Assembly: GCF_019797825.1 (NCBI RefSeq)
Contig: NZ_CP081855.1
Span: 1,736,001-1,800,000, forward strand
Reading direction: 5' to 3'
Origin: Limosilactobacillus panis
GTDB taxonomy: Bacteria > Bacillota > Bacilli > Lactobacillales > Lactobacillaceae
DNA length: 64,000 nucleotides
Shown: positions 35,367-45,818 of the stretch, one piece after another
Layout: each line of letters opens with the position of its first letter
Numbering within the stretch: the first letter of the stretch is position 1
Program-made: the position numbers and the translations under genes
Notes under the pieces: generated by a model
Told to the model about the DNA's origin: nothing
The model's database searches: none
Seen by the model: only the letters and a program-made list of their open reading frames with translations

Positions 35367-36707
35367 TTATTTACCAGCCTTCGCAACGGCAGCTTGAGCC
35401 AGGATATTCAAATAATTAAATGGCCGATCAAAATTTGGTTGGAATAGCATGTCAACAAAGGCTAAGTAATCAATCGTGTGCTTATCCTGAATGCACAGTG
35501 ACAGGACCCCGGCCGATTGAGCAACATCATATTTACTCATTAGTTGACCACCAATAATCTGCCGCGTCTTTTTATTCCAAACGAGGGTCATCAATACCTT
35601 CTCTGTTGATGGCATGAATTCTGGACGGTAGTTATCTTCAATGGTTACTGCATCGGCATCAATTCCCGCCGCCTTGGCATTTTCAAGCGTCAAGCCGGAA
35701 GAAACCATTGTCGTTTTGTAAAGATTTAAGCCAGAACTAGACTGGGTTCCCATATCACGCATTTTGTTACCAAAAATATTAACGCCAACCATTGTTCCCT
35801 GGCGAACCGCGTTGGTTGCTAAAGGAATATAAGCATCTTTTCCAGTTGGGTTGTAGTGAACACTGGTTGAATCACCTGCAGCATAAATATCAGGATCAGA
35901 TGACTGCATGTACTCATTTGTGATAATTGCTCCGTTATCATGCATCGCAACTTTTCCCTTAAGCAAGTCGGTGTTTGGACGGAAGCCAACACAAAGGATT
36001 GCAATGTCTGCTTCAAAGCTCCCCTTATCGGTTTTCACCGTCACACCGTCGTTGTGCTCATCAAAGGCAGTGACTTTCTGGTTGAAAGCTAATGTTGCTC
36101 CGTGCTCTTCAAACTGGTGTTGAATCCGGTCAGTATATTCCTGGTCGAAGTACTTATGCAACATCCGTGGCGCTCCATCAATCAAGGTAACGTCCTTGTT
36201 TTGCCGGGTATAGGCCTCAACTAATTCAACCCCAATGTAACCAGCACCGATGACAACCACCCGCTGGGCATCCTTAGCAGCAGCAAATAATTGCTTAGCA
36301 TGGTGATAGTTCTTGCACAGGTAAACATGGTCACCATTAACACCATCGATTGGTGGAATGATAGGCCAAGAACCGGTTGTATCAATAAGCTTGTCGTAAT
36401 GATCTGTCTTCTCAGCCCCAGTTGTTAAATCAGTAACTTTAACGGTCTTCGTCTGCGGATCAATACTGGTAACATTGTGTTGCATATTAACCTCGGCCCC
36501 TAGTTCGGCTAACTGCTTAGGACTAGAGTAAAACATCGCATCCGGATCATCGACGTCCCCACTTAAGTAGACCGCAATTCCACATGATAAGAATGAAACA
36601 TTATCATTCCGTTCGTAAATGACAACGTCAGTTTCGGGATGGTCCTTGAGAATTCTCGTTGCGGCAATGGTTCCGGCATGAGTACAACCAACAATAATAA
36701 CTTTCAT
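35367..36707 (-). CDS. nox: NADH oxidase (H2O-forming), pyridine nucleotide-disulfide oxidoreductase family
   Basis: This 446-aa flavoprotein reduces O2 to water with NADH, regenerating NAD+. It has the N-terminal FAD motif IIVGCTHAG (variant GxGxxG), the redox Cys42 in SFLSCGIAVYL, a NAD-binding VVIGAGYIGVE near residue 156, and the FAD-binding YAAGDS. GAGGG precedes ATG 36707; the open frame reaches 36734. It is divergent from an FNR-type regulator, with operator-like repeats between them. A coenzyme A-disulfide reductase is the alternative within this family. Confidence 0.88.
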   Translation of the reverse strand: MKVIIVGCTHAGTIAATRILKDHPETDVVIYERNDNVSFLSCGIAVYLSGDVDDPDAMFYSSPKQLAELGAEVNMQHNVTSIDPQTKTVKVTDLTTGAEKTDHYDKLIDTTGSWPIIPPIDGVNGDHVYLCKNYHHAKQLFAAAKDAQRVVVIGAGYIGVELVEAYTRQNKDVTLIDGAPRMLHKYFDQEYTDRIQHQFEEHGATLAFNQKVTAFDEHNDGVTVKTDKGSFEADIAILCVGFRPNTDLLKGKVAMHDNGAIITNEYMQSSDPDIYAAGDSTSVHYNPTGKDAYIPLATNAVRQGTMVGVNIFGNKMRDMGTQSSSGLNLYKTTMVSSGLTLENAKAAGIDADAVTIEDNYRPEFMPSTEKVLMTLVWNKKTRQIIGGQLMSKYDVAQSAGVLSLCIQDKHTIDYLAFVDMLFQPNFDRPFNYLNILAQAAVAKAGK

Positions 36708-36751
36708 TTTAATACCCTCACTTTGCTCAATCATTAACTTAAGTATTTAAA

Positions 36752-36767
36752 CAAACACCGATGTTTG
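36752..36767. promoter_or_regulatory. Inverted repeat between nox and the FNR-type regulator
   Basis: CAAACA and TGTTTG with a 4-bp spacer. Placed about 45-60 bp upstream of the nox start, suitable for a nox promoter operator. The regulator that binds it is unknown. Confidence 0.35.
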
Positions 36768-36772
36768 ATACT

Positions 36773-36817
36773 TTGATTATAGAAATAAGCGGGTATAATT
36801 AAATTGATTTAAATCAA
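36773..36817 (+). promoter_or_regulatory. Promoter and perfect FNR box of the CRP/FNR regulator
   Basis: TATAAT at 36794-36799 with a weak TTGATT 15 bp upstream. TTGATTTAAATCAA at 36804-36817 is an exact match to the FNR consensus TTGAT-N4-ATCAA. It lies over the expected transcription start, so binding should repress the downstream regulator gene, that is, autoregulation. Confidence 0.65.
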
Positions 36818-36832
36818 TGGGAGGGGATAAAT

Positions 36833-37483
36833 TTGGTTCACCATTCCGAAATTGCTTGTTTAAGCAAGGCAACTATATTTAAAAATTTACCAACAAAACT
36901 GAAGAAAAAGCTCGTAACGGTTTCTTCCCACCAGGACTTCTTCCCAAAGGGCAGCCTGATTCGGCAACCATTAGACGGCAAAGATGGAATGATTGTAATC
37001 GATTCCGGCCACGCAAAGGTCTATTCCTTAAATGAGACGGGAAAGGAAACCGTTTTAGGTGTTCTTGGAAAGGGCGACTCCACCGGCCAGGAAAACTTAT
37101 TCAGCAACAATAACCGCGAAAACTTTATTCAAGCAACTGAGGACTGCCTTGTCTGCTCGATGAACCGTTGCGATTTTCAAAAGTTATTAAGGGATACTCC
37201 TGACCTTGCCCTTTCCTTACTTAATGATTTTGGTGAACGATTAATATTGGCGGAGGAAAACACCGTCCGTCGTAATTCAATGAACGCTAAAGATCGAATC
37301 ATGGACTACCTTAGGGCCCAGGAAAAACGTACCGGGAAGGATTCATTTAACTTACCCCTTAGGAAAAAAGACCTAGCAAACTTTCTTGGTTTAACCCCGG
37401 AAACACTGAGCAGGCAACTTAAGGTCCTTCAACAGGCTGGCCAGATTACCGTTGCGGGCCAACGTATCACTATAAACAAGTAA
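36833..37483 (+). CDS. CRP/FNR-family transcriptional regulator
   Basis: This 216-aa protein has an N-terminal cyclic-nucleotide-type sensor fold (about residues 15-120) and a C-terminal helix-turn-helix (KKDLANFLGLTPETLSRQLKVL). Cysteines at 9, 105, 108 and 113 could carry a redox signal (disulfide or Fe-S), as in FNR-like proteins of lactic acid bacteria, but the canonical N-terminal FNR cysteine cluster is absent. TTG is the start, after GGGAGGGG. It is divergent from the oxygen-consuming nox, and carries a perfect FNR box in its own promoter. Confidence 0.88.
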   Translation: MVHHSEIACLSKATIFKNLPTKLKKKLVTVSSHQDFFPKGSLIRQPLDGKDGMIVIDSGHAKVYSLNETGKETVLGVLGKGDSTGQENLFSNNNRENFIQATEDCLVCSMNRCDFQKLLRDTPDLALSLLNDFGERLILAEENTVRRNSMNAKDRIMDYLRAQEKRTGKDSFNLPLRKKDLANFLGLTPETLSRQLKVLQQAGQITVAGQRITINK

Positions 37484-37518
37484 AGGGCTGGGGAGAAGGT
37501 AAATTTCCCCAGCCCTTT
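37482..37518. terminator. Bidirectional terminator between the FNR-type regulator and coaA
   Basis: AAAGGGCTGGGGA pairs perfectly with TCCCCAGCCCTTT around an 11-nt loop, starting in the regulator stop codon. Both genes converge on it. Confidence 0.8.
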
Positions 37519-37575
37519 ACTTGAATATTACAAAGGTAATCGCCAAAAACGCGCGTTAATGTTTCCCCCACCCAT

Positions 37576-38499
37576 TTAATCACGCCGCAGGTAGAGACGA
37601 TCGACCACGTGACCGTGGGTCTTGTGGAGGATCAGGTTAGCCCGGGTCTTTGTTGGGAGGATAAAGTCTTTGAGGTTTGGCAGGTCAACAGTTTGCCAAA
37701 CTTCTTTGGCCATCTTAAAGGCATCATCCCGGTTTCCTTTTGAATACGGATAGTAGTAATTAGACGGGTCCGTAAAGGCCGTCTTTAACAGGAGGTCAAA
37801 GCGTTGCAGATACCAACATTCAATCAGGTCTGGATCCGCATCAACATAGATTGACCAGTCAAAGTAGTCACTGACGTACAGACGCTGGTTGGTTGGCAAT
37901 TGCAAGGTGTTAATCCCCTCAACAATCAAGATATCAGGGCGGTCAATTACCAGCGGTTTATCTGGCTGAACATCATAAACCTGGTGCGAGTAAGTCGGCG
38001 CCTTAACAACCGGCTCCCCGGCCTTGACGTCGTTTAAAAACTTCAAAAGCTTTTCCATATCATACGATTCGGGAAAACCTTTACGGTCCATTATACCCCG
38101 TCGCTTCAGCTCTGCATTTGAATACAGAAAACCGTCCGTAGTCATCAATTCCACCCGCTTATCGGGAAGGAGCTTATTTAAAAGGATACTAAGCAAACGA
38201 GCAATCGTACTTTTGCCAACTGCCACCGAGCCGGCAATTCCAATAATATAGGGTACCCGCCGGACCGGTTGGCGCAAGAAATTGGCCTTTTGCATCTGCC
38301 ATTCCAAAAAGTTCTGGTAGTGGAGTTGCAGAAGCTTAATCAGCGGCAAGTAAACATCCTTGACGTCCTCAATTGAGATGCGGTCGTTTAACGACTTAAT
38401 ATCATCCAAATTTTCTTGGTTTAAGCGAACCGTATCAGCCGGGAAAAAGGCGTGCCATGTCTGCCGGTCAAATTGTTCGTAGTTCATCCATTCATCCAT
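37576..38499 (-). CDS. coaA: Type I pantothenate kinase
   Basis: This 307-aa enzyme phosphorylates pantothenate, the first step of coenzyme A synthesis. P-loop [12 protein letters not shown] lies near residue 93, followed by [12 protein letters not shown] and the PYSKGNRD region typical of CoaA. ATG 38499 ([10 protein letters not shown]) follows AAAGGA; the frame is open to 38580. Length is normal. Confidence 0.95.
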   Translation of the reverse strand: MDEWMNYEQFDRQTWHAFFPADTVRLNQENLDDIKSLNDRISIEDVKDVYLPLIKLLQLHYQNFLEWQMQKANFLRQPVRRVPYIIGIAGSVAVGKSTIARLLSILLNKLLPDKRVELMTTDGFLYSNAELKRRGIMDRKGFPESYDMEKLLKFLNDVKAGEPVVKAPTYSHQVYDVQPDKPLVIDRPDILIVEGINTLQLPTNQRLYVSDYFDWSIYVDADPDLIECWYLQRFDLLLKTAFTDPSNYYYPYSKGNRDDAFKMAKEVWQTVDLPNLKDFILPTKTRANLILHKTHGHVVDRLYLRRD

Positions 38500-38596
38500 T
38501 ATTAATATTCCTTTGATTGTCGTTATGTAAACGGTTACTATTCTATCACACTTAGTGAGGAACGGTAACCTACTCATCAATAATTATAAGACAAGA

Positions 38597-38634
38597 AGCC
38601 GGCAACTAGTATAAAAACACACTAGTTGCCGGCT
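38597..38634 (-). terminator. Terminator of preT-preA
   Basis: A 14-bp perfect stem (AGCCGGCAACTAGT with its complement) and 10-nt loop lie 27 bp after the preA stop. The T-tail is weak. Confidence 0.7.
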
Positions 38635-38660
38635 GGGGAATATATTAGCGGGAGTTATTC

Positions 38661-39938
38661 TTAATTTTCCGCATTTGGCAGTTGGAAGGTCGAAGCGTCA
38701 ACCTTAGCGGGGTCACCCTTCCGGCCCGGCTTCATTTCAACTAAGCCCAGCTTGATTGCGCCGACTGGGCAAACCAGGGCACAGAGTTGACAACCGACAC
38801 ACTTGCTCTTATCAAAGGTTGGCAGGCGCTTATCGTCATCCCAGTCCATTGCTTGGTGGGCACCATCTTGACAGGAGATGAAGCAACGACCACAACCGAT
38901 GCACTTATCCCAATCAATCTTTGGGTAAACCTTGTAGTCACGGTCCAGTTGGTTAGTTGGCAGGATGTTCTTGTTAGCAATCCCAACCAAATCCTTCAAG
39001 TGGTCAACGCCCTGTTCATCCATGTAGTGCATTAACCCGTTTGTCAGGTCATCGATAATCCGGTAACCATACTGCATAATGGCGGTCGTAACTTGCAGGG
39101 TCGAAGCCCCAAGCAGGATAAACTCGGCGGCATCTTCCCAGGTTTCAATCCCACCAATACCGGAAACAGGCAGTTGCTCCAGCCCGGCAGCAGAACGAAT
39201 CTGTTGCAAGAACCGGAGGGCGATTGGCTTAACAGCCTTACCAGACAGGCCAGAAACGGCTGACTTACCATTGATACTTGGCAAAGCAACCTTGTTGTCT
39301 AAATCAATATCGGTAATGGACTTAACGGTGTTAATGGATGAAACACCGTCAGCGCCACCTTCAAGGCAGGCTTTAACAACCGGAATCATTGTCGTGATGT
39401 TTGGCGTCATCTTGGCCAATACTGGCAGGTTAGTCCCCTTCTTAACGGCTTCACAGTTGGTCTTACATAATTCAGGGTTCGTACCAACATCGGACCCCAT
39501 CGTGTGGGAAGTCATCTGTGGGCATGAGAAGTTCAGTTCAATCATGTCCGCGCCGGCTTCGGTAACCAGCTTAGCCAGGTCGGTCCAGTCTTGCGGGGTT
39601 TCACCCATAATAGAGGCAATCAAGACCTTGTCTGGGTACTCCTTCTTCAGACGACGCATGTCAGCAAGGTCTTGTGCCATTGGGTGCTCAGCCAGCTGTT
39701 CCATGTTCTTGAAGGCCACGAATGGTGTGTCTTCCTTGGTCAGTTGTGAGAATCTTGGTGATACTTCATCAATAACGAAGTGGTCTGGTGATAAGGTCTT
39801 GTAGACAATCCCACCCCAGCCAGCATCGTAGGCGTTCTTACACATTTCATAACAGTTGCCAACTGGTGAAGATGACAAGCAGAATGGGTTCTCAAAATGA
39901 ACACCTAAAAAGTCAATTGACAAGTCTTTTTTAATCAT
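38661..39938 (-). CDS. preA: Dihydropyrimidine dehydrogenase subunit PreA
   Basis: This 425-aa protein has a dihydroorotate-dehydrogenase-like TIM barrel with FMN and a catalytic Cys in ELNFSCPQM near residue 155, then two C-terminal 4Fe-4S motifs, [11 protein letters not shown] and [11 protein letters not shown]. With PreT it reduces uracil and thymine to dihydro forms with NADH. ATG follows AGGAGG in the 3' end of preT; the genes overlap by 8 bp. Confidence 0.94.
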   Translation of the reverse strand: MIKKDLSIDFLGVHFENPFCLSSSPVGNCYEMCKNAYDAGWGGIVYKTLSPDHFVIDEVSPRFSQLTKEDTPFVAFKNMEQLAEHPMAQDLADMRRLKKEYPDKVLIASIMGETPQDWTDLAKLVTEAGADMIELNFSCPQMTSHTMGSDVGTNPELCKTNCEAVKKGTNLPVLAKMTPNITTMIPVVKACLEGGADGVSSINTVKSITDIDLDNKVALPSINGKSAVSGLSGKAVKPIALRFLQQIRSAAGLEQLPVSGIGGIETWEDAAEFILLGASTLQVTTAIMQYGYRIIDDLTNGLMHYMDEQGVDHLKDLVGIANKNILPTNQLDRDYKVYPKIDWDKCIGCGRCFISCQDGAHQAMDWDDDKRLPTFDKSKCVGCQLCALVCPVGAIKLGLVEMKPGRKGDPAKVDASTFQLPNAEN

Positions 39939-41172
39939 TGTCTTGTCCTCCTAACACACAATCGATTTCTTCGGCAACTTCCTTACCCTTTTGAACGGCG
40001 TAAACAACGGTCTTGTCACCATCGACAATATCACCAGTTGCGAATACCTTCGGGTCCTTAGTGTGGAAGCGTGCTTTTCGGAATGGAATCTCGTTGTGCT
40101 GAATGTCAATGTCTAAGCCATCTGCATCAACCTTTTGACCAATGGCTAAGATGATCTTATCAGCGGTAATCGTCATTTCACTATCAATCTTACGGTGCTT
40201 AAAGGTAACCTTGTTTTGACGTACATCGGTTGGCACATAGCCATCAACGATTGTAACGCCTTCTTTTTGGGCCCCTTCAAGTTCCTTCTTGGAAGCCTTA
40301 AATTCAGAGAATTCTTCGTATACCATGTCGGTAACGTGGGTGACACCCAGCTTCTTCAGGGTTGTGACAACGTCCATCGCAACGTCACCACCACCGATAA
40401 CCAGAACGTTGTCTGGCAGGTCGTCAAGCTTACCCTTGTTTTCCTTGGCACGGGCCAAGAAGGAAATAGCGGATTCCGTGCAGATGTTATGTTCAAACAT
40501 CGGAATCGTCTTGGCAGCACTAGCACCGATGGCCACGATAACGGCATCGTACTTAGCCTTCAGGTCGTCCATGGTGATGTCCTTACCCACGGCAACGTTG
40601 TACTTGATGTTGGCCCCGAGGTTAACGATCCGTTGAACTTCGTAGTCAACGATGGCTTCTGGCAGGCGGTATTCAGGAATTCCGTAAGTCAGGTAACCAC
40701 CGGCCTTGGCGTTCTTTTCGTAGATGTCAACGCCGTAGCCCTTTTGCCGTAAGGTAGCGGCGGCTTGCAGCCCGGCAGGACCACTCCCGATGATGGCAAC
40801 GTTCATGCCGTTTTCCTTGCCGGCGTGAAGGATCTGCATGTTTTCCTTCCGTTCCATGTCGGTAACGTAGCGTTGAATTCCACCAATATCGATTGGACCA
40901 TCAATCTTCGCACGAGTACATGCACTTTCACAGTAACGTTCCGTCGGGCAAACCCGGGCACAAATAGCACCAAGGGCGTTATTTTCCCGAATAGTTTCGG
41001 CCGCCCCTTTAACGTTGCGGAAACGAACACTCCGAATAAACTTAGCAGGATTGGTGTGAGCTGGACATGCCTTAGAACAAGGTGCGTCTTCACACAGTAA
41101 GCAACGCGCTGCTTCTTGCATCACGGTGGTCATTGTGTAGCCTTTAGGCTCTGTTTCATATTTTGAAGTCAT
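39931..41172 (-). CDS. preT: Dihydropyrimidine dehydrogenase subunit PreT (NAD(P)-binding, Fe-S)
   Basis: This 413-aa protein has N-terminal Fe-S cysteines ([14 protein letters not shown] and [15 protein letters not shown]), a FAD-binding [13 protein letters not shown] near residue 129, and a second dinucleotide fold [12 protein letters not shown] near residue 270. It passes electrons from NADH to PreA. GGAGG at 41183-41187 favours ATG 41172; the frame is open to 41256. It closely resembles glutamate synthase small subunits, but the adjacent preA settles the assignment. Confidence 0.92.
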   Translation of the reverse strand: MTSKYETEPKGYTMTTVMQEAARCLLCEDAPCSKACPAHTNPAKFIRSVRFRNVKGAAETIRENNALGAICARVCPTERYCESACTRAKIDGPIDIGGIQRYVTDMERKENMQILHAGKENGMNVAIIGSGPAGLQAAATLRQKGYGVDIYEKNAKAGGYLTYGIPEYRLPEAIVDYEVQRIVNLGANIKYNVAVGKDITMDDLKAKYDAVIVAIGASAAKTIPMFEHNICTESAISFLARAKENKGKLDDLPDNVLVIGGGDVAMDVVTTLKKLGVTHVTDMVYEEFSEFKASKKELEGAQKEGVTIVDGYVPTDVRQNKVTFKHRKIDSEMTITADKIILAIGQKVDADGLDIDIQHNEIPFRKARFHTKDPKVFATGDIVDGDKTVVYAVQKGKEVAEEIDCVLGGQDND

Positions 41173-41641
41173 TGAAATTGCCTCCTCTAGGTTACAACTT
41201 CGTAATCTAAACTTAGTGAACATTATCACTTGATAGTTATATGATAGCGGTTTCATTTAATAAGTGCAATGGAATTTGTCTAATTCTTTTTTATTCTAAT
41301 TTCCGTAATAATCACTATATAATATTGGAATAAGAACCAGTATTTTAGCAATATTCTCTATCATTTCGTTTTTATTCACGTATTCAGGAACGCAAAGCTC
41401 ACCACAACGTTAATTGCGTTACCACACACCATCTCCAGTACACCCTGTGGCATATTCACCGGCTGTATCGGGAGTCCTTCGATAGCTTAGTGCCGACTTC
41501 ACAGCCAGTACGCTAGCGATGACCGACATTGTCAACTACTAGGTCCAAAGTAACGGGCCGGGAAACGTAACGGCGAAATCAATTGTCACTACGAAAAGGC
41601 TCCTGGGTAAATGACATCCACCAAAGAACAATGGTAACTAG
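41173..41641. other. Promoter region of preT and degraded sequence before the gntP fragment
   Basis: 41173-41350 is AT-rich and should hold the preT promoter. From about 41390 to 41640 the DNA is more GC-rich and has no frame longer than a few dozen codons that makes sense. It probably contains degraded 5' coding sequence of gntP or another insert, but I could not align it with confidence. Confidence 0.35.
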
Positions 41642-42478
41642 ACGCAAAATGGCGGGCACGTGCTTTTACTTGGTATTATTGCGGCAATTCCAACGATCAT
41701 CATTGCTGGGTCGGTCTTTAACTGGTTCCTCCACAAAGTCTACCCTCAAGTATACCGGAAAAATATCGATATCTCGGTTCTTGGTGAATATAAGGAATTT
41801 AATCTCGACGAAACCCCTAAATTTGGTATTTCCGTCTTAACAGCCATGATGCCGGTTATTCTGATTGTCTTTGCGACGATCTGCTCATTCATTTTTCCTA
41901 AATCAAATCCGGTTAATGAATTTATCCAGTTCGTTGGGGCACCAGACCTTGCCATGCTACTTTCGTTAATCTTTGCCGTCTTTACAATGGGACTCCACCG
42001 GAACAAGACAATGAACCAAATTTCTGATACGATGGTGGCTTCCATCAAGCAAATCTCCGTGATGCTGCTAATCATTGGTGGTGGAGGGGCCTTCAAACAA
42101 GTCTTAGTTGATGGTGGTATTTCCAAATACATCTCAACCCTGTTTGCCCAAACCAACATCTCACCAATTCTGGCTGCTTGGCTAATCACTGCCCTGCTCC
42201 GGGTATCGCTGGGTTCCTCAACGGTGGCTGCCATGACTGCCGCTGGTCTCGTGGCCCCAATGGCCCATCAATTCGGCTCTAACTCCGCCATGGCTGCTCT
42301 GATGGTACTAAGTGCTGGTTCCGTCTTCTGTGACCACGTCAATGACGCCGGCTTCTGGATGATCAAGGAATACTTTGGTCTTTCTCTTAAAGAAACCCTC
42401 CTTTCCTGGTCAACCTTAACCTCTGTCCTGGCACTGGCGGGACTTGGTTCAGTTTATGCTATCTCATTGTTTGTTTAA
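41642..42478 (+). pseudogene. Gluconate permease (GntP family), N-terminally truncated
   Basis: The frame encodes about 275 residues of a gluconate:H+ symporter: LLLGIIAAIPTIIIAGSVF, IIGGGGAFKQVLVDGGI, and the conserved LRVSLGSSTVAAMTAAGL and DHVNDAGFWMIKEYF. GntP proteins have about 450 residues. The first 170 are missing, and a TAG lies just upstream at 41639-41641. No ribosome binding site serves the GTG at 41660. The neighbouring LacI-family regulator may have controlled it. The IS982 copy lies 21 bp downstream. Confidence 0.85.
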
Positions 42479-42499
42479 TTCGGCTACATATAAACCACT

Positions 42500-43477
42500 A
42501 CGCGTGGTGCTAGTGAAACTTTTCTAGACAATACTCCATATTAGATGCTAAAATTGCCACTTCTAACCGTTCTTGAAAGCCTGCTAAACTTCGCGCACGA
42601 TTATTTTCGGCATTATAGTATTTTAATAACGAAAAGTCGGTCTCAATCGTTCGGCGAATTGCTTTTAGGATTCGTGAATTATGCTTCTTAGCGCCAGCCA
42701 TGTTTTGACGAAATGGAGTCCAAAGCTCATAGCCATCACTAACTAGGTCGGTATGAAGCTGACGGCTAACATAGCCAACATCTGCTAATAAAAAGTGCTC
42801 AAGTGGCATAGTGTTTAAGATTAATTCTTCGGCGACCTTACTATCATGGACAGAAGCTTTAGTAACGATGTAGTTGAGCAAGTAACCATCACTACTAACA
42901 ATCATGTGGACTTTAAACCCATAGTAATACTGTTTTTTCGTAGCGTTATAGCCAATATCAGTACTTCCCCGAAAAATCTTGGCTCGATAATTGCGAACTG
43001 GATGACAAACTGGTACTGGAAAGCTATCAATAATTAGGAATTGTCCATGTAAATCAACATCTTGGTTTAGCTTTCGCCTAATTAAACTGAGTAACGGTAG
43101 TAATTGGCGAGTGCGACGGTTGAAACGTGACCGAGAAATGGAGCTCACCAAGATCATACAAAAGCGTCGTTGCGATTCGATTCCTAACTGAGTTTGGCAA
43201 ATCAGAAGGGCTATTAGGGTACTATCATCAACTTTAACTTGGTTGATGTTCGGTCGTTGAACGAGCTTTTTAGGTGCATAAAGCTTATACCAGCGATGGC
43301 AGGTACGGTTTAATTGAGCAAAATTAACTTGTAAATGATGGCAATAGTGGTTAGACTTAAGAAGGTTCAACATGATTAAGGCTCTTTTCTATTTAAGTTT
43401 TGTATCACTTAATAGTCTAACCATGTTGGGCTTTTTTTGTAAAATCAAACATACTAATGAGTACTAGCACCACGCGT
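42500..43477 (-). mobile_element. IS982-family insertion sequence, intact copy 2 (978 bp)
   Basis: Same ends as copy 1 (ACGCGTGGTGCTAGT and complement), opposite orientation. It is flanked by an 8-bp duplication AAACCACT (42492-42499 and 43478-43485), which proves a simple insertion here, between the gntP fragment and a strong hairpin. Confidence 0.93.
42510..43373 (-). CDS. IS982-family transposase, copy 2
   Basis: This 287-aa transposase is identical in sequence to the one at 25968-26831, with the same DDE residues. Frame intact. Confidence 0.93.
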   Translation of the reverse strand: MLNLLKSNHYCHHLQVNFAQLNRTCHRWYKLYAPKKLVQRPNINQVKVDDSTLIALLICQTQLGIESQRRFCMILVSSISRSRFNRRTRQLLPLLSLIRRKLNQDVDLHGQFLIIDSFPVPVCHPVRNYRAKIFRGSTDIGYNATKKQYYYGFKVHMIVSSDGYLLNYIVTKASVHDSKVAEELILNTMPLEHFLLADVGYVSRQLHTDLVSDGYELWTPFRQNMAGAKKHNSRILKAIRRTIETDFSLLKYYNAENNRARSLAGFQERLEVAILASNMEYCLEKFH

Positions 43478-43488
43478 AAACCACTGTA

Positions 43489-43553
43489 AATAACCTTCAA
43501 TAAGATAATAGCTACACATTTTTGATTAAGCTATTATCTTATTGAAGGTTATT
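43489..43553. terminator. Very strong hairpin (25-bp perfect stem), probable gntP terminator
   Basis: Arms at 43489-43513 and 43529-43553 are perfect complements (each contains CCTTCAATAAGATAATAGCT or its inverse), with a 15-nt loop. It lies downstream of gntP once the IS is removed. It is longer and more AT-rich than a usual terminator, so a small palindromic repeat element is an alternative. Confidence 0.5.
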
Positions 43554-43672
43554 ATGATGCGTTATAGTATCAAACCTTTGCAAATATCCATTAAATACTA
43601 TTGGAAATTAAAATCTATTGCAGTTTCCCCGCCATCTAATGGTATCCTAGTAACTTTTAAGGATGATGAAAA

Positions 43673-44692
43673 ATGAACCAGCGTGTAACCATTGGCGACG
43701 TTGCTAAAGCGGCCGGCGTTTCCGGTACAACAGTTTCACGGATTATTAATGGCCACTATGAAAAAATGCGCCTTGCTACTCGTCAGCGGGTCGAAGCCGT
43801 TATTAAAGAACTCCATTTTATACCGACCGCCTCTGCACAACGTCTTAGCCAAAGACAAGGCCACGTAATCGGCGTTTTAGTTGGTGACATTGCTAACCCC
43901 TTTTCATCCCTCCTCGCCAAGGGGATCGATGACATACTTAAGCAAGCCGGCTACGATATTTTATTAATGAATACGAACAACCCCCTTGAGACCGAAAAGC
44001 GGGCTTTACAACGCCTTTACCAGCAGCAAGTTGACGGAATCATCGTTCAACCAAACTCAGGGCACTTTAGCCAATTTAGTGGACTATTAAGAGCCCAGAT
44101 ACCACTGGAAATTGTTGACCAGGAAGTATGGGACCTCCCCGCCAGCGTCGGCACAGTCACCAGTGCCAATCAAGATGCCTGTTACCAACTGGGCCGCATC
44201 TTGCTTAACCATGGCTACCATAATATTCTTGCCATCAGTGCTCACTTTGCAGAAGCTTCTGGCCAAATTCCACGCATTGCGGGCCTTGAGACGGCTGCAA
44301 ATGACTTCGGTCTTTCCTACCATAATATCGAAACGCGGGGCCATGGTCGTGATTGGCTTGCGCGCACGTTTACCCACCAATTAGCCCAACTAAGCGGGCG
44401 GACCGCCGTCATCTCATTAATGGGCCCCGTTCTCTTTGATCTCTTGAGTATTTTTAAAAAACACCATTTAACCTTTCCTCAGGATTTCGGTCTGGTCAGC
44501 TTTGATGACTGGGAATGGTCGCAGTATGTTGGGGATGGGATCTTCCTTTTGAAGCAGGATATGGAGTTGATGGGTAACTATGCGGCTAAGCGCTTGCTCA
44601 AATCAATGGCCACCATTCCACCAGCGGCACAACGCTTTTGCCCGTTGAAACCGTCTTTTGCCCCTCAATTTAACTTCTCAATCAATTACTAA
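43673..44692 (+). CDS. LacI-family transcriptional regulator, probably of gluconate use
   Basis: This 339-aa protein has an N-terminal LacI helix-turn-helix ([22 protein letters not shown], residues about 6-27) and a periplasmic-binding-protein-type sensor domain ([18 protein letters not shown] and on). It resembles KdgR/GntR-type regulators of sugar acid use. Next to the gntP fragment this suggests gluconate control, but the target may be lost. The stop lies 17 bp before moaC with a ribosome binding site between, so moaC might be read through from it. Confidence 0.88.
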   Translation: MNQRVTIGDVAKAAGVSGTTVSRIINGHYEKMRLATRQRVEAVIKELHFIPTASAQRLSQRQGHVIGVLVGDIANPFSSLLAKGIDDILKQAGYDILLMNTNNPLETEKRALQRLYQQQVDGIIVQPNSGHFSQFSGLLRAQIPLEIVDQEVWDLPASVGTVTSANQDACYQLGRILLNHGYHNILAISAHFAEASGQIPRIAGLETAANDFGLSYHNIETRGHGRDWLARTFTHQLAQLSGRTAVISLMGPVLFDLLSIFKKHHLTFPQDFGLVSFDDWEWSQYVGDGIFLLKQDMELMGNYAAKRLLKSMATIPPAAQRFCPLKPSFAPQFNFSINY

Positions 44693-44709
44693 AAGGAGTA
44701 ACAATAATT

Positions 44710-45198
44710 ATGGCAGATAAGCTTACCCACTTTAATGACCAGGACCGGGCCCGCATGGTTGACGTGACCGCTAAAAAGGTGACGGCGCGCTTTGCTCGAG
44801 CAACCGGTCAGATTCATATGCACCCGACTACCCTCCAGCAAATTACCGCTGGCCACATTAAAAAAGGCGACGTCCTGGCCGTCGCCCAAGTGTCCGGAAT
44901 TATGGCGGCAAAACGGACCGCCGAATCAATCCCCATGTGCCACTTGATTCCTTTGACCGGGGTCGACATTCATTTTCATGACAATGGTCATGATACGATT
45001 ACTGCTGATGCAGTAGTTAAGACGAAGCATGTCACCGGCGTGGAAATTGAAGCACTATTAGCTATTCAAACCACCTTATTAACAATTTATGACATGTGTA
45101 AAGCGATTGACCGGGGAATGGTTATTGATGATGTTCACCTAGTCGAAAAAGACGGTGGCAAAAGTGGCCACTTCATTTTTGCCCAACCAGATAACTAG
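44710..45198 (+). CDS. moaC: Cyclic pyranopterin monophosphate synthase MoaC
   Basis: This 162-aa enzyme works after MoaA in molybdopterin synthesis. Conserved segments are visible: [34 protein letters not shown] and [11 protein letters not shown], which include the catalytic Lys and Asp region. AAAGGAG precedes ATG. It converges with moaA. Length is normal. Confidence 0.95.
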   Translation: MADKLTHFNDQDRARMVDVTAKKVTARFARATGQIHMHPTTLQQITAGHIKKGDVLAVAQVSGIMAAKRTAESIPMCHLIPLTGVDIHFHDNGHDTITADAVVKTKHVTGVEIEALLAIQTTLLTIYDMCKAIDRGMVIDDVHLVEKDGGKSGHFIFAQPDN

Positions 45199-45281
45199 TC
45201 TATAAAAAAGAGGACCACCAAGATGTGAAGTGCCCCATAATTGTTGGACAAAGGATCCAATGATTGTGAGGTACTTTTTCT

Positions 45282-45818
45282 ATGTCAAAATATTCTTCAG
45301 AATTAAAATCACAGATTGTTAGTGAATATTTAGCTGGTAACCCCACAGCTGAATCGTCTAACAATTACCATGTTTCAAAGAAACGCATCAATAAGTGGGT
45401 ACAATTATTTAGGATGAATGGATCTCAAGCGCTAAAACGACGGCGTCATAAACGAGTATTTACACAAGATTTTAAGCTAAACGTGATAAACTACTACCAA
45501 ACTCATGAGGAGTCATTAGCTGAGGTTGGAGCTAAGTTTGACCTGTTGCCTACACAAGTAAGTTATTGGGTCAATATTTTTCAACGTGACGGCATCGAAG
45601 CTTTGAAGCCTCATCAGAAAGGTAGGCCGCCAAAGGTGAATAAGAAGCATAATCCAAAACATATACGTCATTTGGCTGAGAGGAATGAACTCGACCGGCT
45701 CAAAGAAGAACTTGCCAAGAAGAATCAAGAGTTACATGAGGCCAAATTGGAGCTAGAAATCACAAAAAAATCTCTGGCCCTGTTCGGACCCTCAAAGCAC
45801 GCGCCAAAACACAAATAG
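45282..45818 (+). CDS. IS3-family transposase OrfA
   Basis: This 178-aa protein has two helix-turn-helix units (about residues 6-45 and 60-105) and a C-terminal leucine-zipper-like coiled coil (LDRLKEELAKKNQELHEAKL). An A7 run at 45764-45770 in the frame A-AAA-AAA is a good slippery site for a -1 shift into orfB, and the -1 frame is open through to orfB, so an OrfAB fusion can be made. Confidence 0.9.
   Translation: MSKYSSELKSQIVSEYLAGNPTAESSNNYHVSKKRINKWVQLFRMNGSQALKRRRHKRVFTQDFKLNVINYYQTHEESLAEVGAKFDLLPTQVSYWVNIFQRDGIEALKPHQKGRPPKVNKKHNPKHIRHLAERNELDRLKEELAKKNQELHEAKLELEITKKSLALFGPSKHAPKHK

Noticed and set aside
41583..41840. 85-aa plus-strand ORF before gntP
   Set aside because: It reads out of frame through the start of the gntP fragment and has no independent support.
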